From assembly GCA_943372215.1 (NCBI GenBank), contig CALRXU020000015.1, positions 1 to 64,000 on the forward strand: a stretch of DNA of 64,000 nucleotides, in the 5' to 3' direction. The first letter of the stretch is position 1; each line of letters begins with the position of its first letter. Below the pieces are notes generated by a model. It did not search any database. It worked only from the letters and a program-made list of their open reading frames with translations, and was not told where the DNA came from. Source of the DNA: UBA6183 sp943372215 (lineage in GTDB: Bacteria; Bacteroidota; Bacteroidia; UKL13-3). The translations under genes were made by a program, and so were the position numbers. This document shows, piece by piece, positions 35,701 through 45,408 of the stretch.

Positions 35701-38700
35701 AGCTCCCGGAACCTTAGCAAGAACAAGCGGTTTTGTTCGTTTAGGAACCAACGGAACATTCACCCGCTGGTACAATACAGCCATTTCACCCGCATTTGAT
35801 TATGCATCGGGCTTTCCAATTTCAAGCATATCTGGAGAACGCAGCGTACTGTTTAGTTTAAATGGAGGAACGTTTACCACGGGCGGAAATATCACCGTGC
35901 GTCATACAGATGTTATTGGATTTACAGATGTTACCTCATTTGTAGATGGCTCAACAACCATTAATAGAAGAACGAATAGTTTTTGGACGCTTTCATCCTC
36001 ATCAATACCTGTTATCTCTACTACGCTATCACTTCGTTTAGTTGGAGCTGGCATTGGTGCGGTAAGTGATGTAACCCAATTGAAGGTAGTTAAAATAACT
36101 TCGGCTGCTGGAGGAACAACCCAAGTTGGTTCGGGAACAAATTCAATTCCTGAAGCCAACCGCGATTTTTCTAATGCAAACCTTTCAGGTGGAGCAATGT
36201 TTGACGATTTCTTTATTGGAACCAATTCAGGTATTAACCCATTATCACCAACCATCATCGCTATACTAACGGGAAATTGGAATGAGACCAGCACCTGGCA
36301 AGGCGGTATCATTCCAGATATTACCAACAGCGCAACCATTGCCCCTGGTGTAAACGTTACTATACCAACTGGAATAACAGCAGCTTGTAATGGTTTAAGC
36401 ATTAATGCAGGTGGTACACTAACCGCTACGTCTGGCACTTTAAATAGTGCAAGCAGTATTCTAATTGATGGCACCATGAATGCAAATGGAACCACCGTTA
36501 ATGTGGTGTCTACTGCAACAAATGGTATAACGGTTAATTCTGGTGGTACATTGTCGGTTTCGGCAGGTAATGTAAATATAGGCCCAACTGGTGGAGGAAA
36601 TAACAGGCTCACAAACAATGGTACGTTTACTGTTTCTGGTGGCAATGTGAATATTAATGGTAATTTAGTTATCGCTTCTGGTTCTTCATTTAATCAATCA
36701 GGGGGAGATATTAACATTGATGGAAACTCAGGTCTTGCCGGAACAAGTGTTTCTACAGGTACTCATCTTTGCTTCATTTTATCTAATACCTTAAACTGTT
36801 CTGGCGGAAATATTACCATTATAGATCCTCCGCACAATTCTTTGTCTCCAAATACCATGAATGCTTTGCGTATTCAGGTAACTTCAGGTTCGTTAACTGC
36901 TTTTACCGGGACGCACACCTTAAGGTTGGGTGATGGCACAAGCACTGAAACAGGCAATACCAATGGTTTCTCATTAAACACCCGCTCAAGTACAGGTATT
37001 ATTCCATTGCAAAATGTAACTGTAAATGGAGGCAATGGCTCTGGTCGATGGGCTTCTTCTTCGTTTACCTCAGGAACCGGTACACATATTAAAGGTAATG
37101 TAGGTATTAATACCAACAGTGAATTCAGGCATACCTTTGTTGGTGCCCCTTTAGCAATTGGCGGAGATATTAACAATAATGGGATTTTTACATCATCGCA
37201 ATCGTTTATTTTGGGTGGTTTGGGTTATGTAATCAATAATGCTCAAGCCATTTCAGGAACGGGCACTTTCAGGAATGCAACCAGCAGCCCTACCGCTGAA
37301 TTTACAAGCGTAACACTTGATAATGGAGTAGGACTTACCTTAAATTCAACCAACCAAACCTACCGTTTTTCTGGAACCTTAACCATAACTGCACTCAACG
37401 TTACTACCAATTCAAATAGTATTGTGGTAAGCAATACTGGATTAAGCAGAACATCTGGGTATATTATTGGAAACTTAGGAAAGACTTTAACAGTGGGTGC
37501 TAATGTGGCGCGTACTTATGAAATAGGCAATGCCACTAATTTTTTACCAGTTACAGTTACCTTTCCAAGTGTAACCACTGCTGGTAACGTAGTTATAGGC
37601 ATAACGAATGGAGATCACCCTCAATTGGGTTCATCATGTATTAATGCCGCTAAATCAATTAATAGGTTTTGGACCATTACCAATAATGGAACAGTAACTA
37701 CTGGTGGCAATTACACCTTTAATTTCTTAGCTGGCGATGTTGATGGCGGAACAGTACTTGGCTCTGCCAAATTATTTAGTTTTGATGGCTCGGCATGGCA
37801 AGCTGGTTTAACACCAAGTGGAACAACCTCTACAAGTTATACTGTTAATGGTTTAAATAACTACGGTGCGGTAGCAATAGGTGAAATAACACCTGTTCCT
37901 ACTTCCGTTGTAATATCAACACCTAGTACAAATATTTGTGTAGGAACAAGTGTAACCTTTACCGCGGTGGTAACCAACGGAGGGTCAACACCAACCTTCC
38001 AATGGAAAATAAACGGAGGTAATGTCGGAACTGGGCTTTCTACCTTTACTACCTCTTCTTTAGCAAACAATGATGCGGTAACCTGTGAAATTGTTTCAAA
38101 TAGTCCTTGCGTAGTTGTGCCAAATGCTACATCAAATACCATTAATATGACGGTAAGCCCATTAACAGTGGGTGGTGCAGTTGCAGGAGGAACAACCATT
38201 TGTTCAGGAAGTACTTCGGGAGTACTCACACTATCAGGACATACAGGATCTGTTGTGCGTTGGGAAAGTTCAACAAGCCCTACATTTACAACCGTTACAA
38301 CCATTGCCAATACTACGACTACCTTAACCTCTGGGCCACTTACCGCAACTACATTCTTTAGGGCAGTGGTAAAAAGTGGAGCATGTGCTGAAGCCAATTC
38401 TACAAGTACCACTGTTACCGTAGATGTACCCTCTGTTGCTGGAACAATTAATGGAAACAGTGCTGTATGCGCAGGCGGAGCAGTAGGTAATTTAACATTG
38501 ACCGGCTCAACAGGAACCGTGGTTCGTTGGGAATCTTCAAATGTTGCGCCATTTACCACGTTTACACCAATAACAAATACCACAACAACACAAGATGGAG
38601 GATCTCCAACTGTTACAACTCATTTTAGAGCAGTTGTAGCTAATGGCAGTTGCCCTTCGGCAACAACAACCGCATTCATTGTTACAGTAACACCAGCTTC

Positions 38701-41700
38701 GGTAGGTGGTTCAGTTACGGGAAGCCAAACCATTTGCGCGGGAGGTGCAGTGACCGCCTTAACGCTATCTGGAGCCACTGGCAGCGTTACAAAATGGCAA
38801 AGTGCTACCAATGTAGGGTTTACAGTTGGGGTTGCGGATATAGCCAATACAACCACTACATTAACACCTTCTCCATCACCTTCAGTAACCACCTTCTACA
38901 GAGCTGTAGTTCAAAATGGAAGTTGCCCTGTTGCAAATTCTAATGCGGCAACAATAACAGTAAACCCTGCCCCAGTTGGAGGAATAATCTCAGGTTCGAA
39001 TAATGTTTGTACTGGAAGCTCACCTGGTACTTTAACCTTATCAGGTCATACCGGTACCATTGACAGGTGGCAAACATCTGTTTCCCCATTCACAGCATGG
39101 ACCGACATTTCTAATACCAATACTACGCTGAACCCTGGGATACTCACTGTTACCCGAGCTTTCAGGGCTGTATTAACATCGGTTTCTTGCCCTGACGCAT
39201 TTGCTACACCATTAATTGTTACGGTTAATCCTTTAGCGGTTGGTGGCGCAGTAAGTGGCAATCAAACAATTTGTTCGGGAGGTGCTGTAACAGCATTAAC
39301 CTTATCAGGTCAAACAGGTACTATTAGTGGATGGCAAAGTTCTCCAAATGTAGGCTTCACCACCCCAACCAATATAGCAGGAACAGCAGGCTTAACCAGC
39401 TTTACACCAACTTCACCAACAGTAACAACCTTTTACCGTGCAGTGTTAACCAGTGGAAGCTGCCCTAATGCTTTCTCAACATCTGCCTCTATTACAGTTG
39501 ATCCAGCAGCAGTTGGTGGCGCAGTAAGTGGCAATCAAACAATTTGTTCTGGAGGTGCTGTAACAGCATTAACCTTATCAGGTCAAACAGGTACGATTAG
39601 TGGATGGCAAAGTGCAACTGATGCAGGCTTTACCACCCCAACTAATATAGCAGGTACAGCAGGCTTAACCAGCTTTACGCCAACCTCACCAATAGTAACT
39701 ACCTTCTATAGAGCGGTGTTAACTGGTGGAAGTTGTCCAACCGCATTTTCAAGTCCTGCTTCAATTACTGTTAATCCTTCTGCCGTTGGAGGAACAGTAA
39801 GTGGCAGTCAAACGATTTGTTCAGGAGGTGCCGTAACTGCATTAACTTTATCAGGTCAAACAGGTACTATTAGTGGATGGCAAAGTGCAACTGATGCAGG
39901 CTTTACCACCCCAACCAATATAGCAGGTACAGCTGGTTTAACGAGCTTTACCCCAACTTCACCAATAGTCACCACCTTCTATCGTGTTGTGATGACTAGT
40001 GGAAGTTGCCCATCGGCAAATTCAGGCTCAGCAACCATTACGGTAACACCAAGTGCAGTTGGAGGAACAATTAATGGCAGCTCCGCTGTTTGTTCAGGAA
40101 GCAATACCAATTTGAGTCTTACCGGCCAAACCGGAACCATTGTAAAATGGCAGTTTGCTGATAATGCCCCATTATTTAACAACTGGGCTGATATTGCCAA
40201 TACAACCACAAGTTTAACAACCGCAGCGTTAACACAAACAACCCGCTATCGGGTTGAAGTAGCAAGTGGCTTATGTCCTTCTGCTTTTAGTAATGAGTTT
40301 GAAGTTACTGTAACCTCAGGAGGAATTTGGGTTGGTGTAATTAACGGAAACTGGAATAACCCGGCCAATTGGTGTGGTGGTGTTCCTAATGCAACTACCA
40401 ACGTAGTAATTAGTGCTGGTACTCCATTTAGCCCAATTATCAATGTTGGAGCTGTAGCTAATAATGTTACAGTAGATGCTGGAGCAACGCTGGTATTTAC
40501 TGGAACAACCAATTCAATAGATATCAGAGGTAATTTGGTGGTTAACGGAACATTTACCACTACTGGAGGCACCGTTAATTTTGGGGCGGCAACTCCTCAA
40601 AGTGTTGCTGGTATCACTTATGAGCGTTTGCAATTAAGTGGAGGCGGTGTCAAAACATTAGCCGGTAATGCCACAGTAACCACACAGTTGAATTTAACAT
40701 TTGGAAATTTAGAATTGTCTTCATTTAACTTAACATTAGCAGGTACTGTTTTAGGTGGAGGAAGTACTTCACATGTAACTACAAACGGAACAGGTAGGTA
40801 TACTATTAACAATGTTGGGGCTGCTTCTCAGATATTCCACATTGGTTCAGGAGGATCTTATCTGCCAGTAACCATTGCAAATAACGGAACAACAGATAAT
40901 ATTTCAGTTAAAGTACTCAACGGGGTGTTCGCTTCTTATACAGGAGAAGTGGGAACTGGTGCTATTACAGCAGATGTAGTGAACAAAACCTTTATTATCA
41001 ACGAGGCTGCAGCAGGTGGTTCATCGTTAAATATTACATTCCAATGGAATACTTCCGATGAACAGTTACCAAGCTATGACAGGAGTCAAACCATAGTTGG
41101 CTACTTTAATGGAGGGGCTTGGAGTAATTTAACTGGAGCTACGGGAGTACCAGCATCAGGTACTAATCCATTTACTTTTACCATTTTAGGGGTTACAAAT
41201 TTGGGGATATTTGGCTTAGGAGACTTACAAAGCCCTCTTCCAATTAAGTTGGTGGCATTTAACGCAAAATTAGATGATGGGGTAACCAAATTGGTTTGGA
41301 CTACGGCATCTGAGATTAACACCAGTCATTTTGAAATAGAAAGAGGAACGGACGGTTATAATTTTGAATACGTAGACGAACTTAAATCTAGAGGAAACAG
41401 CAGTAGCCGTATTGATTATCATTATGATGATAAAAATGCAGGCAAGTTGATGCAAACCAACAATGTGATTTACTATCGCTTAAAAACAGTTGATTACAGT
41501 GGTCATCAGGAGTACAGCAAAGTGGTATCAGTGAGTGAATATGGTAATATGCCATTTAAGCTGGTAAGTACAGTACCTAATCCATTCAAATCAGAAACCA
41601 ATATCAGCTTTAAAACAGGTTCAACAGCTGATATTGAAATAGTGATTACCGATGCATTTGGCAGGGAAGTGAGTAAATCTAAGTTTACACCAGCTTTAGG

Positions 41701-41809
41701 GGCGAATGTTATTCCGGTAGGCGTTGATAACAACTGGAAATCAGGTGTTTATTTTGCAAAGCTTACCCAAGATGGAGAAACCTTATCAGTTAAAATTGTA
41801 AAACAATAA
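32768..41809 (+). CDS. Giant secreted repeat protein with T9SS sorting domain
   Basis: A 3013-residue surface or secreted protein. It has a signal peptide (about 1-25) and a fibronectin type III-like domain (about 265-355). Three similar beta-helix blocks each begin with a GNWN segment (GGNWNDPLIWN near 358, TGNWNETSTWQGG near 1168, NGNWNNPANWCGG near 2526). These blocks are rich in Thr/Asn/Gly and resemble parallel beta-helix adhesins. Between the second and third lie an Ig/PKD-like unit and eight ~90-residue repeats (residues 1801-2517). After PLPIKLVAFNAKL (near 2823) comes a T9SS type A domain (about 2930-3013, VPNPFKSETNISF). Adhesion or gliding is likely but unproven. It is a single gene ended by a terminator. 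Confidence 0.9.
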   Translation: MDNFNLKRLVFSVVFLGSFLSGIGQSINNYVFSTNNTSSLNRSAGSIVDDISLTSGFEVQIGGSINNQTGALDTIPFDFWIGGTRVTRFNATSNGWIGLVNQTASATTFASNAFSPRLAPFLTITGNNGMGTSQNGKIQTKVFGAQPNRVFVIEFLNMAINFNGTSSDSNTFQVRLYENNGAIEYVYGRMACLGGLPLNYNIGFQLNATFPAVAFQHVNTSTNTASTSVSTANVQASVGDILPLVGRTPGAQRSYTWTPTPVNDPGFITVSAITTSSMNLSWTDVSNETAYALYRSTDGGATYTFQAQFLPNTTSFLATNLIANTTYDWRVYAVRESISAPGDGSGTTLPASKFFTTSGGNWNDPLIWNTLAVPSGQDSAEITTGHVVTLDAATISSGTLIVNGTLNYWNTNVLQTFNVNGDVIVNATGTFTAGTGTGAAAGPHVLNIGGNTTASVLPGNLVVNGTFDMLTTASVQTVFFGTSNGTITGTGPTCEMPFISVTKGGVAPFAVDNTLEILRVITQPNATSTFTNTQRLVATSGTLKISAALVFNSLHTNQVTLASAAGSRFWLNNGSANIGTVTGAAFQQLNLTGELRIDNGTLGIGVGNSNHFANGTAVIRLNGGTLNLLGGLNITNLSTSQLIIAGGRLTLDPQATSNLSQFASVLNVPSASTFTMTSGSIEIVDPHSVGGGTSITITAGGVKSVTGGTFVIGNTLAAPSGGVFATNSGFGLNIGIPIHNLTLSNNISINTSRQCRLLAALTVNGNLTLDADAFLITGSVATGAVLNVLGNIVNNGIISGTSPGLSAPPGIGSLNLTGITAQGVSGSGTTNLLTLRIANASGVNFTNTGTWALENVTLESGNVTNTGTNIQIGAATYRGRITIGGLNETTASGSFSALPSIISTFGAPSYVYGPSSTTLQTGSFNEMPSGAQTLFNLTVNDAQGVVSNRNITVTGTLALTLGNLNVGTNNISVGLSAAAPGTLARTSGFVRLGTNGTFTRWYNTAISPAFDYASGFPISSISGERSVLFSLNGGTFTTGGNITVRHTDVIGFTDVTSFVDGSTTINRRTNSFWTLSSSSIPVISTTLSLRLVGAGIGAVSDVTQLKVVKITSAAGGTTQVGSGTNSIPEANRDFSNANLSGGAMFDDFFIGTNSGINPLSPTIIAILTGNWNETSTWQGGIIPDITNSATIAPGVNVTIPTGITAACNGLSINAGGTLTATSGTLNSASSILIDGTMNANGTTVNVVSTATNGITVNSGGTLSVSAGNVNIGPTGGGNNRLTNNGTFTVSGGNVNINGNLVIASGSSFNQSGGDINIDGNSGLAGTSVSTGTHLCFILSNTLNCSGGNITIIDPPHNSLSPNTMNALRIQVTSGSLTAFTGTHTLRLGDGTSTETGNTNGFSLNTRSSTGIIPLQNVTVNGGNGSGRWASSSFTSGTGTHIKGNVGINTNSEFRHTFVGAPLAIGGDINNNGIFTSSQSFILGGLGYVINNAQAISGTGTFRNATSSPTAEFTSVTLDNGVGLTLNSTNQTYRFSGTLTITALNVTTNSNSIVVSNTGLSRTSGYIIGNLGKTLTVGANVARTYEIGNATNFLPVTVTFPSVTTAGNVVIGITNGDHPQLGSSCINAAKSINRFWTITNNGTVTTGGNYTFNFLAGDVDGGTVLGSAKLFSFDGSAWQAGLTPSGTTSTSYTVNGLNNYGAVAIGEITPVPTSVVISTPSTNICVGTSVTFTAVVTNGGSTPTFQWKINGGNVGTGLSTFTTSSLANNDAVTCEIVSNSPCVVVPNATSNTINMTVSPLTVGGAVAGGTTICSGSTSGVLTLSGHTGSVVRWESSTSPTFTTVTTIANTTTTLTSGPLTATTFFRAVVKSGACAEANSTSTTVTVDVPSVAGTINGNSAVCAGGAVGNLTLTGSTGTVVRWESSNVAPFTTFTPITNTTTTQDGGSPTVTTHFRAVVANGSCPSATTTAFIVTVTPASVGGSVTGSQTICAGGAVTALTLSGATGSVTKWQSATNVGFTVGVADIANTTTTLTPSPSPSVTTFYRAVVQNGSCPVANSNAATITVNPAPVGGIISGSNNVCTGSSPGTLTLSGHTGTIDRWQTSVSPFTAWTDISNTNTTLNPGILTVTRAFRAVLTSVSCPDAFATPLIVTVNPLAVGGAVSGNQTICSGGAVTALTLSGQTGTISGWQSSPNVGFTTPTNIAGTAGLTSFTPTSPTVTTFYRAVLTSGSCPNAFSTSASITVDPAAVGGAVSGNQTICSGGAVTALTLSGQTGTISGWQSATDAGFTTPTNIAGTAGLTSFTPTSPIVTTFYRAVLTGGSCPTAFSSPASITVNPSAVGGTVSGSQTICSGGAVTALTLSGQTGTISGWQSATDAGFTTPTNIAGTAGLTSFTPTSPIVTTFYRVVMTSGSCPSANSGSATITVTPSAVGGTINGSSAVCSGSNTNLSLTGQTGTIVKWQFADNAPLFNNWADIANTTTSLTTAALTQTTRYRVEVASGLCPSAFSNEFEVTVTSGGIWVGVINGNWNNPANWCGGVPNATTNVVISAGTPFSPIINVGAVANNVTVDAGATLVFTGTTNSIDIRGNLVVNGTFTTTGGTVNFGAATPQSVAGITYERLQLSGGGVKTLAGNATVTTQLNLTFGNLELSSFNLTLAGTVLGGGSTSHVTTNGTGRYTINNVGAASQIFHIGSGGSYLPVTIANNGTTDNISVKVLNGVFASYTGEVGTGAITADVVNKTFIINEAAAGGSSLNITFQWNTSDEQLPSYDRSQTIVGYFNGGAWSNLTGATGVPASGTNPFTFTILGVTNLGIFGLGDLQSPLPIKLVAFNAKLDDGVTKLVWTTASEINTSHFEIERGTDGYNFEYVDELKSRGNSSSRIDYHYDDKNAGKLMQTNNVIYYRLKTVDYSGHQEYSKVVSVSEYGNMPFKLVSTVPNPFKSETNISFKTGSTADIEIVITDAFGREVSKSKFTPALGANVIPVGVDNNWKSGVYFAKLTQDGETLSVKIVKQ
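38168..40318 (+). repeat. Eight tandem ~90-residue repeats inside the giant protein gene
   Basis: Units start at 38168, 38435, 38702, 38975, 39239, 39512, 39785 and 40058, each opening with a VGG or VAG triplet and a conserved ICSGG-like cysteine; a second cysteine near the end (GSCP) could form a disulfide. Lengths are 88-91 codons. Units 5, 6 and 7 are exactly 273 bases apart and nearly identical in DNA; units 6 and 7 share QTGTISGWQSATDAGFTTP without change. Confidence 0.93.
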
Positions 41810-41826
41810 ACCAATAGAAATCATTC

Positions 41827-41857
41827 AAAAAAAGCAAGCCTTTGGCTTGCTTTTTTT
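41827..41857 (+). terminator. Rho-independent terminator of the giant gene
   Basis: AAGCAAGCC-TTT-GGCTTGCTT stem with seven T after it, 18 bases past the stop codon. The matching A-run makes it look bidirectional, but both neighbouring genes point right. Confidence 0.9.
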
Positions 41858-41974
41858 ATGCCCTTATCTTATCCACAAACCCTGCAATTTATGTGGGTAT
41901 TTTGCACGAAATGGCAAGGGTTAAAAGCGTATTTTGCCGCTTAGTAGTAATTAAATCAGATTTAAAAGAAACGC

Positions 41975-44599
41975 ATGGCAGAAGACAGAATTATTCCAAT
42001 TAACATTGAAGATGAAATGAAGACTGCTTACATTGATTATTCAATGTCAGTTATTGTTTCAAGAGCCTTACCAGATGTACGAGACGGGTTGAAACCAGTG
42101 CATAGAAGGGTGCTTTATGGTATGACTGAATTGGGGTTAGCCTCTAATCGTCCCTACAAGAAATCGGCACGTATTGTTGGAGAAGTGCTTGGTAAGTTTC
42201 ACCCCCATGGAGATAGCTCAGTTTATGATGCTATGGTACGTATGGCTCAGGAGTGGAGCATGCGTTACATGTTGGTTGATGGACAAGGAAATTTTGGCTC
42301 AGTAGATGGTGATATGCCAGCAGCAATGCGTTACACTGAAGCCAGGTTTAGAAAAATTGCAGAAGAGTTGCTTTTTGATATTGAAAAGAACACGGTTGAT
42401 TTTAAACCGAATTTTGACGACAGCTTAAATGAACCAACTGTTTTGCCAGCTAAGATTCCAAATTTGCTCATTAATGGAGCAAGTGGAATTGCCGTAGGTA
42501 TGGCAACCAATATGCCACCACATAACTTAACTGAGGTTATTGATGGCATAGTGGCATATATTGATAACAGGGATATTGATATTCCTGAATTGATGAAGTT
42601 TGTGAAAGCCCCCGATTTCCCAACTGGTGGTATTATTTACGGTTACGCAGGTGTAAAGGAAGCTTTTGAAACTGGACGCGGACGCATTGTGATGCGTGCA
42701 AGGGCCAATTTCGAAACATCAAAAACCGGGAAAGAGCAAATTATTATCCACCAAATACCTTATCAGGTTAATAAAGCCTCATTAATTGAACGTGCTGCAG
42801 AATTGGTTAACGAGAAGGTAATAGAAGGCATTAGTGATATTCGTGATGAGTCGGATAGGGAAGGGATGCGCATTGTGTTTGATTTAAAACGCGAGGCTGT
42901 GCCTAATGTGATTCTTAACCAACTTTACAAGCATACCGCTTTACAAACTTCATTTAATGTAAACAATGTTGCATTGGTGAAGGGGCGACCTGAAATGTTA
43001 AATCTGAAAGATTTAATCAAACATTATGTTGAGCATCGCCACGAGGTAGTTGTAAGAAGAACCCAGTATGAACTTGATGAGGCAAAAAGACGTGCCCATA
43101 TTTTAGAAGGATTGCTCATTGCATTGGATAATCTTGATGCAGTAATCAAAATCATTCGTGAATCGGTTTCACCAGATGAAGCACGCACGCAATTGATGGA
43201 AAACTTTAAACTGAGCGAGATTCAGTCGAAGGCCATTTTAGATATGCGTTTGCGTGCGTTAACAGGTCTGGAACGCGATAAGTTAAAAGAAGAATATACG
43301 GAGTTGATGAAGTTAATAGATTACTTAAATGAAATCTTATCAAACGAAGTATTGCGTTATAAAATTATTAAAGATGAATTGCTTGAAATGAAAGACAAAT
43401 ACGGTGATGAGCGCAGAACCGAAATTGTGTATGCAGGCAATGAAATGAGCATGGAAGATTTAATTCCAGATGATGAAGTGGTAATTACCATCTCGCATTT
43501 GGGTTATGTGAAGCGTACCTTATTAAGTGAATACCGTACCCAAAATAGGGGTGGCCGAGGTTCAAGGGGTGTTGCCAGACGTGATGAGGATTTTGTGGAA
43601 CACGTATTAATGGCAAGCAACCACAATTATTTGTTGTTCTTTACCAACCAAGGTAAATGTTACTGGTTAAAAGTTTGGGAAATCCCAGAGGGTGATAAAA
43701 CATCTAAAGGACGTGCCATACAAAACCTCATTAACATCAGTGCAGAGGAAAAAGTAATGGCTTACCTTAACGTAAAAACATTAAGTGATGAAGAGTATAT
43801 CAAAAACACCAATGTGGTGATGTGTACTGAACAAGGTACCATTAAGAAAACAACCTTGGAAGCATACTCTCGCCCTAGGGCAAATGGGGTAAATGCCATC
43901 AATGTGCGTGAAGGAGATTTATTGGTAGAAGCACGTTTAACCAATGGCACTTGCGAAATGATTATTGCGAGCAGAGAAGGTAAAGCCATTCGATTTAACG
44001 AAAGTACCGTTAGGCCAATGGGTAGAACAGCTACTGGAGTTCGTGCCATCAGGCTTGATGAAGGAGATACCGTAATTGGCATGATTGCCATTGAAGATCC
44101 TAAAGTAACCAATGTATTGGTTGTTGCTGAAAATGGTCTAGGTAAACGCACGGAAGTGGAAGATTACCGAATTACCAACCGTGGTGGTAAGGGCGTAATG
44201 GCTATGAATGTAACGGATAAAACCGGAAAATTAGTAGCCATTAAAGAGGTGGATGATACCAACGATATTATGATTATGACCAAGAAGGGCATTACCATCC
44301 GCTTAAGTGTAAAAGACTTGCGTGTATTGGGACGTGTTACCCAAGGGGTTCGTTTAATTAATATTGATGATAAAGATGCCATTGCTTCAGTAGCCAAAAT
44401 CAACTATGTAGAGGAGATAGAAGAGGCTGTAGAGGGAGAAGTAGACACAAATACTCCTATTGATGGAGTGGTTGCACCTCCGGCAGATTTAACAGGCACT
44501 AATATTGATAATATTGTGGATAGGGCCATGAAAGACATGGAAGATCAAGCCAACGAAAATGAGTCAAGTGAAGTAACACCTCCTGACGAAAACGAATAG
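41975..44599 (+). CDS. gyrA: DNA gyrase subunit A
   Basis: An 874-residue topoisomerase II subunit that cuts and rejoins DNA to add negative supercoils with GyrB. Motifs: PDVRDGLKPVHRRVLYGM, the quinolone region KFHPHGDSSVYDAMVRMAQ with the usual Ser and Asp present, and the catalytic Tyr120 in MRYTEAR. Tower and coiled-coil regions follow, then a C-terminal beta-pinwheel with the GyrA box QNRGGRGSRG, which marks it as gyrase rather than ParC. The last ~45 residues are acidic. The ATG at 41975 fits the family (MAEDRIIPINIEDEMKTAYIDYSMSVI). A terminator follows. Confidence 0.97.
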   Translation: MAEDRIIPINIEDEMKTAYIDYSMSVIVSRALPDVRDGLKPVHRRVLYGMTELGLASNRPYKKSARIVGEVLGKFHPHGDSSVYDAMVRMAQEWSMRYMLVDGQGNFGSVDGDMPAAMRYTEARFRKIAEELLFDIEKNTVDFKPNFDDSLNEPTVLPAKIPNLLINGASGIAVGMATNMPPHNLTEVIDGIVAYIDNRDIDIPELMKFVKAPDFPTGGIIYGYAGVKEAFETGRGRIVMRARANFETSKTGKEQIIIHQIPYQVNKASLIERAAELVNEKVIEGISDIRDESDREGMRIVFDLKREAVPNVILNQLYKHTALQTSFNVNNVALVKGRPEMLNLKDLIKHYVEHRHEVVVRRTQYELDEAKRRAHILEGLLIALDNLDAVIKIIRESVSPDEARTQLMENFKLSEIQSKAILDMRLRALTGLERDKLKEEYTELMKLIDYLNEILSNEVLRYKIIKDELLEMKDKYGDERRTEIVYAGNEMSMEDLIPDDEVVITISHLGYVKRTLLSEYRTQNRGGRGSRGVARRDEDFVEHVLMASNHNYLLFFTNQGKCYWLKVWEIPEGDKTSKGRAIQNLINISAEEKVMAYLNVKTLSDEEYIKNTNVVMCTEQGTIKKTTLEAYSRPRANGVNAINVREGDLLVEARLTNGTCEMIIASREGKAIRFNESTVRPMGRTATGVRAIRLDEGDTVIGMIAIEDPKVTNVLVVAENGLGKRTEVEDYRITNRGGKGVMAMNVTDKTGKLVAIKEVDDTNDIMIMTKKGITIRLSVKDLRVLGRVTQGVRLINIDDKDAIASVAKINYVEEIEEAVEGEVDTNTPIDGVVAPPADLTGTNIDNIVDRAMKDMEDQANENESSEVTPPDENE

Positions 44600-44611
44600 T
44601 TGATAAAAATA

Positions 44612-44648
44612 AAATCCCCGCTTGATTGCTCAAGCGGGGATTTTTTTA
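44612..44648 (+). terminator. Rho-independent terminator of gyrA
   Basis: AATCCCCGCTTG and CAAGCGGGGATT pair around a 6-base loop, followed by seven T. It begins 13 bases after the gyrA stop. Confidence 0.93.
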
Positions 44649-44699
44649 TGTTGTTATTTTTGATAAGGGAATATTATATTGTGGCATAATTTCATAACC

Positions 44700-45389
44700 A
44701 TGAAACATGCTATAATCATCTATGGTAGTACTCCTCCAAAATTGTTAGCAAGAACCATTGAAGATGCTGGATTTTACATTGACAGCCTAAATAAATTTAG
44801 CACCAATAAGTACAACCTAGAGACGCAACCTTTGGTGTTTTTAGACAGCAATTTACCCCTTACGCTGTTGCAGGATTTACGTATTGAAGGGGCGAGTGTT
44901 ATCTTATATACTATTGATAAGGCAGATCAGTTGTTTTTTTCAACTTTTAACGGATTGTTAGCCGATGATTTAAAGCTTGAAATACCCAATATTATTGAAA
45001 AATTAAACCAAGGCAATTTTGGTTTTGATAAAAAGGCAAATCGGCTATTAAAAGTAGATAAAATACCCATAAGCACGTTAAACGATATTGTTTTTTTGCC
45101 CACATCAAATATTCGGTATTTTGAAGCCAATTCCAATTATACAAACATATATGCCGATACGGGAGTTAAATACATGAGCTCTAAAAACATTGGCTATTAT
45201 GAAAAAATAGTTGATGAGCAACAGTTTTTTAGGTGTCATCATTCCTATCTCATTAATATCGCCAAAGTTACCCGTTTTATTAAAGGCAATGCTGGCAGTA
45301 TTGAGTTAGATCATCAAACGATACTTGGGGTGTCTTTTCGTAAAAAAGAAAAAATGCTGCAATTGTTAGGGGTTAGTTTATACGCTTAA
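44700..45389 (+). CDS. LytTR-type DNA-binding regulator with degenerate N-terminal domain
   Basis: A 229-residue regulator. The C-terminal ~105 residues form a LytTR domain (DIVFLPTSNIRYFEANSNYTNIYADTGVKYMSSKNIGYYEKI, FFRCHHSYLINIAKVTRFI, LGVSFRKKEKML). The N-terminal ~115 residues look like a shrunken receiver domain (HAIIIYGSTPPKLLARTIEDAGFYI ... PLVFLDSNL), with no clear acidic pocket or conserved Lys, so phosphorylation is doubtful. The ATG at 44700 is preferred to a TTG at 44679. It lies directly upstream of the fibre gene; the gap between them holds a direct repeat typical of LytTR binding sites. Confidence 0.85.
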   Translation: MKHAIIIYGSTPPKLLARTIEDAGFYIDSLNKFSTNKYNLETQPLVFLDSNLPLTLLQDLRIEGASVILYTIDKADQLFFSTFNGLLADDLKLEIPNIIEKLNQGNFGFDKKANRLLKVDKIPISTLNDIVFLPTSNIRYFEANSNYTNIYADTGVKYMSSKNIGYYEKIVDEQQFFRCHHSYLINIAKVTRFIKGNAGSIELDHQTILGVSFRKKEKMLQLLGVSLYA

Positions 45390-45408
45390 TAGGGGAAATT
45401 CAACGCTT

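Noticed and set aside
37861..38583. A 240-codon open frame on the minus strand inside the giant gene, and several similar ones nearby
   Set aside because: They mirror the Thr/Val-rich repeats of the sense gene and look like low-complexity Val/Pro/Thr sequence with no domain or signal; they are shadows.
38168..40318. Possible CRISPR-like array because of regular repeats
   Set aside because: Units are ~273 bp, coding and in frame, with no unique spacers between them.
42200..42240. Quinolone-resistance change in gyrA
   Set aside because: The usual Ser and Asp positions in HPHGDSSVYD are both present, so nothing suggests a resistance substitution.
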